64,000 nt of DNA from an uncultured Pelagibacteraceae bacterium (GTDB lineage: Bacteria > Pseudomonadota > Alphaproteobacteria > Pelagibacterales > Pelagibacteraceae), in assembly GCA_902515985.1 (NCBI GenBank), contig CABXWY010000003.1:85735-149734 (forward strand). Direction: 5' to 3'. The translations under genes and the position numbers were made by a program. A model generated the notes under the pieces. That model saw nothing but the letters and a program-made list of their open reading frames with translations, was not told the origin of the DNA and did no database searches. Positions 32,794 to 42,864 of the stretch are shown here, in pieces; the stretch's first letter is position 1, and the number at the start of each line of letters is the position of its first letter.

Positions 32794-34155
32794 TTAATCA
32801 GCAAACAATACGTCTGGTAACCATAAAGCAATTCCAGGAAACATATACATTAAAAACATTCCAAAAATAACTATGCCTAAGAATGGCATAATCCCTTTAA
32901 ATATTTCCAATAATTCAACATTAGTTTTTTGAACTCCTTTTAAGTAATAAGCTGACATTGCCATTGGAGGTGTTAAAAATGATGTTTGTAAATTCAAAGC
33001 AATTAACATTGCAAAAAAATATGGATTGACATTAAATACTTCTAATAAAGGTAAAAATATTGGAACAAATATAATCAAAATTTCTGTCCATTCTAAAGGC
33101 CATCCTAAAAGAAATATTATTATTTGAGTTATTACTAAAAATTGCCAGGTAGTAATATTGATTGATGTAAAGAAATGTTCAAATACCTCATGTCCACCTA
33201 AATAAGAAAAAACAGAAGAAAAAGTCCATGAACCAATAAACAACCACATAATCATTGCTGTTGTTTTTGCAGTTAAAAAAACTGACTCTTTAAAATTCTG
33301 CCATTTTAATGTTTTATAAAACCAAGATAAAAGAATTGCACCAAATGCTCCTGCTGCCGCAGCTTCTGCAGGGGTGGCAATCCCAGCTAGAATTGTTCCT
33401 AAAACTAACATTATTAATCCAAATAGAGGCACAAAAGAAACTAATACCTCTTTTAAAATTTCTGCTCTTGGTGGAATGTCTTCAACAGGCGGTCTAGGTG
33501 CTAACGATGGATTTAGCCAAGCTCTTGTTACAGCATATGCAATATATAAGCCTGCTAACATTAATCCTGGGAAAATAGCTGCAGCAAATAATCTTAATGG
33601 TGATAACTGAGCTATTACTGAATAAACAATTAACATGATACTTGGCGGAATTAAAATTCCCAAACACCCGCCAGCACAAATTATCCCAGACGCAAATTTT
33701 TTATCATAACCTGCTTTAACCATAGCTGGCCAAGCAAGTAAGCCCATCAAAGTTACCACTGCTCCTATAATTCCAGTTGCTGTAGAGAACAGAGTACAAG
33801 TTATTAATGCAGCTACTGCCATTGATGCTGGCAATCTATGAGCTGCAAGTCTGATAGCAAAAAATAATTTAGCAACAATTCCAGCTCTCTCAACTAAATA
33901 TCCCATGAATAAAAAAAGGGGAACTGCAGTAAGCACATTATTGTCCATTACTGTGTAAGTGTTTTTTACAAATAAAGAAAATATTCTATTATCAAAAAGA
34001 TGATCCATTAAAACTGGATCATAATAAGCATAATAACCGAAACCTATTCCCATCGCCATTAAAGTAAACGCAATTGGAAAACCAAGTAGCACTGAAAATA
34101 AAAATACTCCCATCATTAAGATTGCTACTTCAGGATTTGTAAGGCTAAACAGCAT
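32794..34155 (-). CDS. TRAP transporter large permease (DctM family)
   Basis: 453 aa multi-TM; GILIPPSIMLIVYSVIA, ATPAEAAAAGAFGA typical of DctM. Confidence 0.92.
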   Translation of the reverse strand: MLFSLTNPEVAILMMGVFLFSVLLGFPIAFTLMAMGIGFGYYAYYDPVLMDHLFDNRIFSLFVKNTYTVMDNNVLTAVPLFLFMGYLVERAGIVAKLFFAIRLAAHRLPASMAVAALITCTLFSTATGIIGAVVTLMGLLAWPAMVKAGYDKKFASGIICAGGCLGILIPPSIMLIVYSVIAQLSPLRLFAAAIFPGLMLAGLYIAYAVTRAWLNPSLAPRPPVEDIPPRAEILKEVLVSFVPLFGLIMLVLGTILAGIATPAEAAAAGAFGAILLSWFYKTLKWQNFKESVFLTAKTTAMIMWLFIGSWTFSSVFSYLGGHEVFEHFFTSINITTWQFLVITQIIIFLLGWPLEWTEILIIFVPIFLPLLEVFNVNPYFFAMLIALNLQTSFLTPPMAMSAYYLKGVQKTNVELLEIFKGIMPFLGIVIFGMFLMYMFPGIALWLPDVLFAD

Positions 34156-34732
34156 TTTCTTTATTTTCTTCTTGTGAAGTTCTCATTAATATTTTTTCAG
34201 TTTCCTCTGCCACAACCATTCTTGCTGGCCAGTGACCTGATTTAATACATAATATTGATCTAAATACTTCACTTATTCCTTGAATAATTAACATGATACC
34301 TGCAGCTGGGATCATAGACTTTACCATATAAATTTGAATTTGTGCGGGACTACTCCAACTAGTTTCTTTTATTTTCCAAGCTTGTGCAGCATATTCATAT
34401 CCGTAAAACGCTAAAGCTATTACTCCCGGAAAAAAGAAAATAAAATAAAGTACTAAATCTATCCAAGCCTGAGTTCTTTGATTAAATAATCTATAAATAA
34501 CATCACCTCGAACATGAGCTTCCGTAGCTAAACAATACGCCCCCGACATCATTAATATTGCTCCATACATCTGCATACTAAAATCAAAATTCCATAATGT
34601 TGGTGCATTAAATGCGTATGCCATAATTACTTCGTAACAAGTTCCTCCCATTAAAATAACAATACACCAAGAAAAAGCTTTTCCCATTGCCGTACTAAGA
34701 GTGTCTGCAAATTTTATGTAAGAAGCCATCAT
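34145..34732 (-). CDS. TRAP transporter small permease (DctQ family)
   Basis: 195 aa, four hydrophobic segments; overlaps dctM and precedes it. Confidence 0.87.
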   Translation of the reverse strand: MMASYIKFADTLSTAMGKAFSWCIVILMGGTCYEVIMAYAFNAPTLWNFDFSMQMYGAILMMSGAYCLATEAHVRGDVIYRLFNQRTQAWIDLVLYFIFFFPGVIALAFYGYEYAAQAWKIKETSWSSPAQIQIYMVKSMIPAAGIMLIIQGISEVFRSILCIKSGHWPARMVVAEETEKILMRTSQEENKENAV

Positions 34733-34761
34733 AAATTTAAAAGTATAGTAATTTTAAGTAA

Positions 34762-34793
34762 AAAAAAAGGGGGTTTTTCAACCCCCTTTTTTT
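34762..34793 (-). terminator. intrinsic-terminator-like hairpin between dctP and dctQ
   Basis: AAAAAAAGGGGGTTTTTCAACCCCCTTTTTTT: 5-bp GC stem flanked by A and T tracts. Confidence 0.8.
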
Positions 34794-34812
34794 AAATATA
34801 TTAAAAAGTTAA

Positions 34813-35970
34813 TTAAATTTTAACTTTTCCGATTGGACCAAACTCATTTTCATAAGCTAACTTGTAGTTCGGTTGATTCATCAACAGATACTTCATTGTT
34901 CTTTTAGCGTATGCTTTTTGAGAGTCGATGATTTTCTTGAAGAAAGGATCTTTTCCAGAAAACTCACCAACTATTTTATCCCAACCTTTTAACTGTTCAG
35001 CTAAAATAGCATCAGATGTTTGGTAAACATTAACTTTATGCTCATTCATTAACTTAGCTAAGTCAGCAGAATATCTAACTAAAGCTTTAAAGTAGTTATC
35101 TGAGTTTGCAGCATAAGCGGCATTTTTCAAGATAGCTTGATGAGCAGGTGAAAGGCTGTTGTATCTTTTCTTGTTCACCGGTATCTCAAACATTTCTTGA
35201 GACTGGTGGAAACTACCTAAATGATAGTGTTTAGATACATCTTGCATTCCAAACTGTGAATCTGATGTTGGGTTGTTAAATTCAGCAGCATCAATCAAAC
35301 CAGTTTTCATCGCTGGTTGAATTTCACCACCTGGTAATTGTCTTACGACCATTCCCATAGCAGTTAAAACGTTAGTCGCTAAACCAACCGTTCTATACTT
35401 CATTCCTTTAACATCAGATACTTTTGTTACGTTCTTTTTGAACCAACCAAATGGCTGCGCAGGCATAGGCATATGAAAGAATCCAATATAATCATATCCA
35501 ACTTTCGCAAGTGTTTCATCATATAGTTTTCTTCCTCCACCATATTCCATCCATCCCATAACTTCTTGAGATGACATTCCGTATGACGGACCAGTTCCAA
35601 AAAGTGAAGCCGCAGGATTTTTACCATACCAATACGCTGTCACCCAGTGACCCATATCAAGGTTTCCATCACTTACAGCTGCTCCAATCTCTGAAGTTTT
35701 TACAACTGCACCAACTGGTTGAAGGTCAATCTTAAGTGAACCTCCAGACATTTCTTTAACCATGTTACAGTAGTCACCAGCCATTTCAAAAAAGATGTTA
35801 GCGCCTGAAGGCCAAGCCGCTTGCATCTTTAAAGTTACATGACCGTCTGCTCTTGCAATGTTTGGCATTGCGACTGTAGCTGCAGCAACTGCTCCAGCTT
35901 TAGCAGCAGTTTTAAAGAACTTACGTCTTGAAGGCGTTTTTCCCTTCAATGATTTTTTTTCTTTAATCAT
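34813..35970 (-). CDS. TRAP transporter solute-binding protein (DctP family), Tat-type signal
   Basis: 385 aa; SRRKFFKTAAKAGAVAAATVAMPNIARA twin-arginine leader; DctP fold features (KMQAAWPSG, FGWFKKNVTKVSDVKGMKYRTVG). Confidence 0.92.
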   Translation of the reverse strand: MIKEKKSLKGKTPSRRKFFKTAAKAGAVAAATVAMPNIARADGHVTLKMQAAWPSGANIFFEMAGDYCNMVKEMSGGSLKIDLQPVGAVVKTSEIGAAVSDGNLDMGHWVTAYWYGKNPAASLFGTGPSYGMSSQEVMGWMEYGGGRKLYDETLAKVGYDYIGFFHMPMPAQPFGWFKKNVTKVSDVKGMKYRTVGLATNVLTAMGMVVRQLPGGEIQPAMKTGLIDAAEFNNPTSDSQFGMQDVSKHYHLGSFHQSQEMFEIPVNKKRYNSLSPAHQAILKNAAYAANSDNYFKALVRYSADLAKLMNEHKVNVYQTSDAILAEQLKGWDKIVGEFSGKDPFFKKIIDSQKAYAKRTMKYLLMNQPNYKLAYENEFGPIGKVKI

Positions 35971-36087
35971 TATTTCTCCTCTTTAGTTAATTAACTTGAG
36001 ATAATTTAAGCACAAATGGTTGTAAGAGTCTTTTGCTAAATAGACTTATTCAAAATTATTTACAACTTTGGGTAGAATTTTATACTT

Positions 36088-37041
36088 TTAGTTAACCTTA
36101 TTTTTACAGCTGCCCAATTTAAAGAATTCATTTAAATTATCTATTGCTAGATTGGCCATTGCAGTTCTTGTCTCTTTCGTAGCGCTTCCTAAATGTGGAA
36201 GAATAAATGCAGTTTTGTGCTTTAAATATCCAAGATTTAAATTTGGTTCTCCTTTATAAACATCTAAACCAACAGCATAAACTTTTCTTCTATCTAATGC
36301 ATCAATAAGAGCCTCATCATCTACTATATCACCTCTAGCAACATTAGTTACTACAGCTCCTTTAGGCAAATACTCTAAAGTCTCTTTATTTATCAAGTTA
36401 ATTGTTTCCTTAGAAGCAGGACAACATACAGAAAGAACATCTGATACTTCCATTAAACTTTTAAGGTTATCATGGTAAATAGATCCTTGTTCTTTTTCTG
36501 AACTTAATTTTGAACGATTATGATAGTGCACGACCATTCCTAAAGATTTTGCTATGTTTGCAATTTTCTGTCCAATTCTACCCATACCTAAAATTCCAAG
36601 TCTTGCTCCAGTTAATTGCTTTCCAATTAAATAATCAGCTGACCATTTCCAATCTGCATCTTTAGCACCTTGAATTCCCTCAGATGCTCTTCTACATGCT
36701 CCAAGTATTAAAAGAATTCCTATCTCTGCTGTCGCATCAGTTAAAACTTCTGGAGTATTTGTAACAATTATATTTCTTCTCTTTGCTGCTTCTAAATCTA
36801 TATTTCCGAAACCAACAGCGAAGTTGGATAAAATTTTAACACTATCAGGTAGTTTATTTATTGTTTTTTCATCTAGTTTATCTGTTAATGCCGATAAAAC
36901 TCCATCACACCCATGACTCAACTCAATAAGTTTTTCTTGAGAATAAAGTTCATCATTTAAATTTAAATTTGCATCGAAAAGTTCTTTTGCCCTATCTTCA
37001 TTAGATCTAAGAAGTCTTCTTGTAATTAAGATTTTTTTCAT
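36088..37041 (-). CDS. D-isomer-specific 2-hydroxyacid dehydrogenase (glyoxylate/hydroxypyruvate reductase-like)
   Basis: 317 aa; GILGMGRIGQKIA, NVARGDIVDDEAL, LPHLGSAT. Confidence 0.9.
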   Translation of the reverse strand: MKKILITRRLLRSNEDRAKELFDANLNLNDELYSQEKLIELSHGCDGVLSALTDKLDEKTINKLPDSVKILSNFAVGFGNIDLEAAKRRNIIVTNTPEVLTDATAEIGILLILGACRRASEGIQGAKDADWKWSADYLIGKQLTGARLGILGMGRIGQKIANIAKSLGMVVHYHNRSKLSSEKEQGSIYHDNLKSLMEVSDVLSVCCPASKETINLINKETLEYLPKGAVVTNVARGDIVDDEALIDALDRRKVYAVGLDVYKGEPNLNLGYLKHKTAFILPHLGSATKETRTAMANLAIDNLNEFFKLGSCKNKVN

Positions 37042-37044
37042 ATT

Positions 37045-38424
37045 CTAGTTTATATCGAATATTTTTCCAGGGTTCATTATATTATTGGGATCAAGACTGC
37101 GTTTAATTATTTTCATTATAGGCACATTGTCTGGATGTTCTTTTAACAAATAACTTTTTTTATGAAGTCCTACTCCGTGTTCACCCGTAATGGTTCCATC
37201 AAGTTCTAATGTTTTATCGATTAAAAGATCACTAAATTCCCTTATTTTTTGGTAAACAGTTTTGTCATTTGGATCGTAAGGAAATAAAACATGAAAATTT
37301 CCATCTCCTAAATGGCCCACCATTGGTGCCCTAAGTCCAAATTTCTTAACTTCTTCTTCTGCAAATTTCACACATTCAGTTATTTTTGATATTGGAACAC
37401 AAACATCTGTGGAATAAACCCTTCCATTGTTCACTAATGCTTTTACGGAATAATAAACATCCCATCTTGCTCTCCAAAGATGATTTCTTTCCTCTAAAGT
37501 ATCAGCCCACTTAAAAGCACTGCCATTATTATTTTTAGATATATCCTCTACTATTTTAACAGACTCTTTATTGGAAATCTCTGTTCCATGGAATTCAAAA
37601 AATAATGTTGGCAAAGTTTTAACATCATTAAGTTTTGAATAATTAATACTAATATCCATTTGATCCTTATTAAGCATTTCGATTCTTGCAATTGGAATAC
37701 CATACTGAATTGTTTCTTGTGCTGTTTGCACTGCTTCTTCAAGTGTATTAAAATGACATATGGCACTCATCATGCTTTCTGGTATTGGTGATAATCTTAA
37801 TTGAATCTCGGTTATAATTCCAAGAGTTCCCTCTGATCCAATAAATAGATTTGTAAGATTATACCCAGCGGAAGTTTTTTTTGTTCTACTTCCTGTTTTA
37901 ATTATTTCTCCGTTTGAGAGTACTACCGTTAAACCAGTTATAACAGTTTTCATAGTACCGTACTTTACTGCCATAGTTCCTGATGCAGAAGTTGATGCCA
38001 TTCCTCCTATTGCTGCATTTGCCCCAGGATCTATAGGAAAAAATACTCCATCCTCTCTTAAATGTTCGTTTAGCTGTTCTCTTGTAACATTAGCTTGCAC
38101 TCTACAATCAAAATCTGAAGCATTTACCTCTAAAATTTTATTCATTTTTTCTAAAGAGATAGTAATTCCTTTATCATTACCGACAACATTTCCCTCTAGC
38201 GAAGTTCCAGTTCCAAATGGAACTACCGGTACTTTATGATCGTTACATAATTTTAGTATACCTGATACTTCTTCATTAGTTTCTGGAAATACCACCGCCT
38301 GAGATAAAACAGGATCATAGGTATCTTCACCTCTTGCGTAATTTGCTCTGGTTGATTGTGATACAGAAAACCTGCTACTTAATAGACTTGTAAGTTCTTG
38401 CATCAAAGAAGAGTTGTTCATCAA
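37045..38424 (-). CDS. FAD-binding oxidase, GlcD/D-lactate dehydrogenase family
   Basis: 459 aa; VPFGTGTSLEGNVVG PCMH-type FAD site, GEHGVGLHKK. Confidence 0.88.
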   Translation of the reverse strand: MMNNSSLMQELTSLLSSRFSVSQSTRANYARGEDTYDPVLSQAVVFPETNEEVSGILKLCNDHKVPVVPFGTGTSLEGNVVGNDKGITISLEKMNKILEVNASDFDCRVQANVTREQLNEHLREDGVFFPIDPGANAAIGGMASTSASGTMAVKYGTMKTVITGLTVVLSNGEIIKTGSRTKKTSAGYNLTNLFIGSEGTLGIITEIQLRLSPIPESMMSAICHFNTLEEAVQTAQETIQYGIPIARIEMLNKDQMDISINYSKLNDVKTLPTLFFEFHGTEISNKESVKIVEDISKNNNGSAFKWADTLEERNHLWRARWDVYYSVKALVNNGRVYSTDVCVPISKITECVKFAEEEVKKFGLRAPMVGHLGDGNFHVLFPYDPNDKTVYQKIREFSDLLIDKTLELDGTITGEHGVGLHKKSYLLKEHPDNVPIMKIIKRSLDPNNIMNPGKIFDIN

Positions 38425-38456
38425 TTCAGTATAACAAGCTTAATTAAAAAAGATAC

Positions 38457-39620
38457 TTATCCTAACATTTTTTTTACATTATCAAGAGCTTGAGAAATAT
38501 TATCTCTTGATGCCGCAAAACTAAATCTTACATAATCATTACAACTTTTACCAAAAGCTGTTCCAGGAACTATGGCAACTCCTGCTTCGTGCATAGCTTT
38601 TTTACAAAATTCAGCACCACTCATCCCTGTTCCAGTTACTTTAGGAAAGGCATAAAAAGCACCTCCTGGCAAACTACACTCTACACCAGGCAAACTATTT
38701 AAGCCCTCATGAATTAGTTTTCTTCTCGCTGTAAATTTTTCCATCATTTCGTGTATAGAGTCGTCAGGGCCATCAAGTGCAGCTATACCTGCAAATTGGG
38801 CAGCTGCATTTACACATGAAACACTATTAATTAATAGTTTATTAACATGCTCAACAAGATGTTCAGGCCAAAAACTCCATCCCAGTCTCCAGCCAGTCAT
38901 TGAATAAGCTTTGCTCCAACCCTCCAAAACTATAAGTCTATCTCTTAATTCTGGATAATGAAAAAACGATGGCATTTCTTTGCCATCGAATATTTGTCTA
39001 CTATAAATCTCATCACTTAAAATGGTCACATGAGGAAATTTTTTTAATCCTTCAGCCAATTTATCTATTTCTGGTTTTTCTACAAAACTTCCTGTTGGAT
39101 TATTTGGATTAATTAATATTAACAATCTTGTTTTATCATTAATCAAAGAGAGAATTTTATCTGCATTGAATTTTAAATCTTTATCTTCAGTTAAGTCATA
39201 CTTTACTGATGTTGAGCCTGTATAATTAATCATCGACTCATAAATTGGAAAAGCAGGAGTTGGGTGAATAATTTCTGCTCCTGGCTCACCAAAACATTGA
39301 ATGGCATAAGTCATAGTAGGCTTTCCACCAGGCATAATTAATATTCTCTCTGAACTTACATCTGTATTGTAACGTTTTTTAATCCATCTTGTTACAGCTT
39401 GCCTACACTCAGGAATACCATTTGACATTACATATCCATGATGTCCATCATCTAAAGCTTTCTTTGCAGCATCAACTACATGCTTTGGAGTTTTAAAATC
39501 TGGCTGGCCTAGCCCTAAATGAATCATAGGTTTTCCTTGTGCTTCAAGTTTTTTTGCTTCTGCTAACACGCTAAAAGCAGTTTCAGTTCCTAATCTTTCT
39601 AAACTTTTTGCTAACTTCAT
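38457..39620 (-). CDS. class I/II PLP aminotransferase (aspartate aminotransferase-like)
   Basis: 387 aa; NPNNPTGSF, SKAYSMTGWRLGW PLP Lys. Confidence 0.9.
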   Translation of the reverse strand: MKLAKSLERLGTETAFSVLAEAKKLEAQGKPMIHLGLGQPDFKTPKHVVDAAKKALDDGHHGYVMSNGIPECRQAVTRWIKKRYNTDVSSERILIMPGGKPTMTYAIQCFGEPGAEIIHPTPAFPIYESMINYTGSTSVKYDLTEDKDLKFNADKILSLINDKTRLLILINPNNPTGSFVEKPEIDKLAEGLKKFPHVTILSDEIYSRQIFDGKEMPSFFHYPELRDRLIVLEGWSKAYSMTGWRLGWSFWPEHLVEHVNKLLINSVSCVNAAAQFAGIAALDGPDDSIHEMMEKFTARRKLIHEGLNSLPGVECSLPGGAFYAFPKVTGTGMSGAEFCKKAMHEAGVAIVPGTAFGKSCNDYVRFSFAASRDNISQALDNVKKMLG

Positions 39621-39636
39621 TGTATGTCTCCAATCT

Positions 39637-40785
39637 TTATCTATAAATTAGTTTTGTGTTGTTAAGTTCTTTTAAATTTTTACAGCCCATCAATACCATA
39701 TTTCTTTTAATTTCGTTATGCATTATTTTTAATAAATGTTCAACGCCTTGTTGGCCCCCTGCGCTCAAAGAAAACAGGAACATTTTACCGAAACTGCACG
39801 CTTTTGCCCCAGCAGCAATAGCTTTTAATACATGACTGCCTCTTCTAACTCCACCATCAAGAATAATTTCCAGTTTATCACCTATAGCATCTGAGATAGC
39901 TTTTATTTGATCAAAAGGAGACCTTGATCCATCTAGTTGCCTTCCGCCGTGGTTAGACACCATAATAGCAGTACATCCTATATCAATTGCCCTTTTAGCA
40001 TCTTCAACAGACATCACTCCTTTTAAAGCAAAGGGTCCACCCCATTTCTTTGCACAATATTCTGCATCTTTCCATCCCATTGCAGGATCATACTGTTCAT
40101 TTATATATTCAATAACTGATTTAGCTATATTTGTTCCTTTGTCAGTTTTTTTTTTTACATTTGATAGTTCAAATTTTTCGCCAGTTAAATAATTAAATAC
40201 CCATCGAGGACGCATTGCAAAACTCATTAAACTTTGTAGAGTTAGTTTTGGTGGAGTAGTAAATCCTGTTCTGTGGTCTTTTTCTCTATTGCCTGCTACC
40301 AATGTATCGACTGTTAAACACATTGCATCAAAACCAGATCTTCGAGATCTATCAATTAAATCGTCAGAAATTGAGCGATCTTTATGAACATAAAGTTGAA
40401 ATAGTTTTGGGCCACTTGAAATATTTGATATTTCTTCAATACTATTATTTCCCATAGATGACATACTATAAAAAGTTCCAAATTTTTCAGCTGCTTTTGC
40501 TGATGCTTTATCTCCATCAGGATGGTAAAGTCTTTGCATTGCTGCAGGGGAAAGAAAAATTGGCATATCAATTTTTCTTCCAAATAAAGTTGTAGATAAA
40601 TCAGGCTCTCCTACACTTGCCAGTATATTTGGAACTAAATCACAATCATCAAAAGCTGATGTATTTCTATTTAGAGTAACTTCATCGTCTGCACCACCAT
40701 CTATATAATGAAAAATTGGAGAGGGTAATTTTTTTTTTGCTAATTTTCTAAAATCTTCAAAGTTATAACAATTTGATAAACCCAC
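39637..40785 (-). CDS. FMN-dependent alpha-hydroxy-acid dehydrogenase (LldD family), paralog 1
   Basis: 382 aa; MVSNHGGRQLDGSRSPFDQ active site, ILDGGVRRGSHVLKA. Confidence 0.92.
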   Translation of the reverse strand: MGLSNCYNFEDFRKLAKKKLPSPIFHYIDGGADDEVTLNRNTSAFDDCDLVPNILASVGEPDLSTTLFGRKIDMPIFLSPAAMQRLYHPDGDKASAKAAEKFGTFYSMSSMGNNSIEEISNISSGPKLFQLYVHKDRSISDDLIDRSRRSGFDAMCLTVDTLVAGNREKDHRTGFTTPPKLTLQSLMSFAMRPRWVFNYLTGEKFELSNVKKKTDKGTNIAKSVIEYINEQYDPAMGWKDAEYCAKKWGGPFALKGVMSVEDAKRAIDIGCTAIMVSNHGGRQLDGSRSPFDQIKAISDAIGDKLEIILDGGVRRGSHVLKAIAAGAKACSFGKMFLFSLSAGGQQGVEHLLKIMHNEIKRNMVLMGCKNLKELNNTKLIYR

Positions 40786-41936
40786 TATCTTCTAAATCTT
40801 AAATTATTTCTATTAAGATCGCTTATTTTTGTGCAGCCCATAAGCTTCATATCTCTCACTAACTCAGCCTTATATTTTTCTAAGGCTCTTTCAACACCGG
40901 CTTGTCCAGCTGCAGCTAACGCATAAAGATATAGTCTTCCGCCTGAGCAAGCTTTAGCACCTAGTGATAAAGCTTTAAGCATATGCGTGCCTCTATGAAT
41001 ACCTCCTTCACAAATTACATCAAGTTTATCACCTACTGCATCAACAATTTCCGCCAACTGGTCAAATGGAGACCTTGATCCATCTAGTTGCCTTCCTCCA
41101 TGATTTGAAACCATTATACCTGTACACCCAATATCAACCGCTCTTTTAGCGTCTTCAACGCTCATTATACCTTTTAAAGCAAAATGGCCGCCCCATTGAG
41201 AACAAAGTTTTTCAGCATCTTTCCAATTCATTGACTGATCCAACATAGTAGAAAAATAATTTCCAATTGAAGTATTGGTACTTGTTCCCTCTTTTACATA
41301 ATCTTGAAGATGGGGTAATTCAAACTTACCTTTTGTTAAATAGTTTATTCCCCACATTGGTTTTGTAGCAAAACTAAATAAACTTGATAATGTTAGTTTT
41401 GGTGGAGATGTAAAACCTGTTCTTAAATCTCTTTCACGATTTCCACCAGTTATCGTATCTACAGTTAAAGCCATAACATCAAACTTAGCTGCTTTAGCTC
41501 TTTCTAAACAAGAATCATTTAATCCTCTGTCTTTATGAAAATAAAACTGAAACATTTTAGGCGTATCAATCATTGAAGATATTTCTTCTACACTTACAGT
41601 TGATAAAGCTGAAACACCAAACATTGTATTAAATTTTTTTGCAGCTTTACCTACCGCTCTTTCGCCATCATAATGAAAAAGTCTTTGAAGTGCTGTAGGT
41701 GATAAATAAAAAGGTAAATCTAATTTTTTTCCAAATATTGTTGTTGAAAGGTCAACATTTTCAACTCCTCTCAAAACATTTGGGACTAAGTCAACATCAT
41801 CAAAGGCACTTGTGTTTCTAGAATAAGTAATTTCGTCATCAGCTGCACCATCAATATAATGGAATATCGGGCTAGGTAGTTTTTTTTCAGCTAATTTTCT
41901 AAAGTCTTGAAAGTTGTGACAATTTTGTAAACTCAT
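40785..41936 (-). CDS. FMN-dependent alpha-hydroxy-acid dehydrogenase (LldD family), paralog 2
   Basis: 383 aa; same active-site motif; strong similarity along the length to the adjacent gene. Confidence 0.92.
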   Translation of the reverse strand: MSLQNCHNFQDFRKLAEKKLPSPIFHYIDGAADDEITYSRNTSAFDDVDLVPNVLRGVENVDLSTTIFGKKLDLPFYLSPTALQRLFHYDGERAVGKAAKKFNTMFGVSALSTVSVEEISSMIDTPKMFQFYFHKDRGLNDSCLERAKAAKFDVMALTVDTITGGNRERDLRTGFTSPPKLTLSSLFSFATKPMWGINYLTKGKFELPHLQDYVKEGTSTNTSIGNYFSTMLDQSMNWKDAEKLCSQWGGHFALKGIMSVEDAKRAVDIGCTGIMVSNHGGRQLDGSRSPFDQLAEIVDAVGDKLDVICEGGIHRGTHMLKALSLGAKACSGGRLYLYALAAAGQAGVERALEKYKAELVRDMKLMGCTKISDLNRNNLRFRR

Positions 41937-41947
41937 GATTTAAGAGA

Positions 41948-42469
41948 TTAAAATTTTTTCATGAAATTAAACATATAACTATTTGCCCCAGGATTTTTTT
42001 CCCCAAGACTAGCATTAGAAATATGATTATATGAAAAACCTAATTCTGAGTCGTTAAATAAGTCAAATGATAGTTGTAATTCGCTCTTAAACTCCACAAG
42101 ATGTCCCAAATCTTTTCCATCTCCCTGACCATATAATCCAGGTGTAAAACTTGGTGTCAGATTTATTTTACCTAGGTTGTATTCTGCTTGAACCCCTGTG
42201 TATAAATATGTAGCGGTATCTGAAGTTACTAAAAAACCTGTTACAGGTGAAAGTGTTCCCAAAAAAGTATCTCTATACAAATTTTCATTTTGATGCTGCA
42301 TACCTACAAGAGTAGATTTTTTTCCATCATCACTAAAATCAAACATACCACTAAAAAAATTATATTCATGTGGATCTATCAATTTTTTTACATCATCACT
42401 TTTGAGAGATGTTGTAACAAAAGTACTAATCAAAACGAAACAAACAAATTTTAAATACTTATTTTTCAT
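41948..42469 (-). CDS. PagL-like acyloxyacyl hydrolase / lipid A 3-O-deacylase family outer membrane protein
   Basis: 173 aa, signal peptide; C-terminal FSYNHISNASLGEKNPGANSYMFNF resembles the PagL His-Ser motif. Confidence 0.72.
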   Translation of the reverse strand: MKNKYLKFVCFVLISTFVTTSLKSDDVKKLIDPHEYNFFSGMFDFSDDGKKSTLVGMQHQNENLYRDTFLGTLSPVTGFLVTSDTATYLYTGVQAEYNLGKINLTPSFTPGLYGQGDGKDLGHLVEFKSELQLSFDLFNDSELGFSYNHISNASLGEKNPGANSYMFNFMKKF

Positions 42470-42492
42470 AATTTTATTCTTAATATAACTTA

Positions 42493-42864
42493 TTATCTTT
42501 TCTTTGAAACTCCAAATTTAACTATAATTATTATACCACCAGCTAAAAATATAAGTATTGGAAGCAGCCAAAGAGCGAAATTTTTACTATTAAATTGTGG
42601 ATCATACAAAATCCATTCTCCATATTGTAATTTAAAAAAAGAATAAATATCTTCTTCACCCATTCCAGCTTCAATCTTTTGCCTAACTACTAATTTCATA
42701 CTTTCAGCAAAATCAGATTGGGAGTCATAAATAGATTGACCTTGACAAATTAAGCATCTTAAATTTTTATTAATTTTATTTTCTAATGTTGTGTCATTTG
42801 AATAAGAAGACTTAAAGAAGGTAATTAATACAAAAAATACCAATAATATTATTTTAATTTTCAT
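42493..42864 (-). CDS. ccmH: cytochrome c-type biogenesis protein CcmH
   Basis: 123 aa; LRCLICQGQSIYDSQSDFA CxxC motif. Confidence 0.93.
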   Translation of the reverse strand: MKIKIILLVFFVLITFFKSSYSNDTTLENKINKNLRCLICQGQSIYDSQSDFAESMKLVVRQKIEAGMGEEDIYSFFKLQYGEWILYDPQFNSKNFALWLLPILIFLAGGIIIIVKFGVSKKR

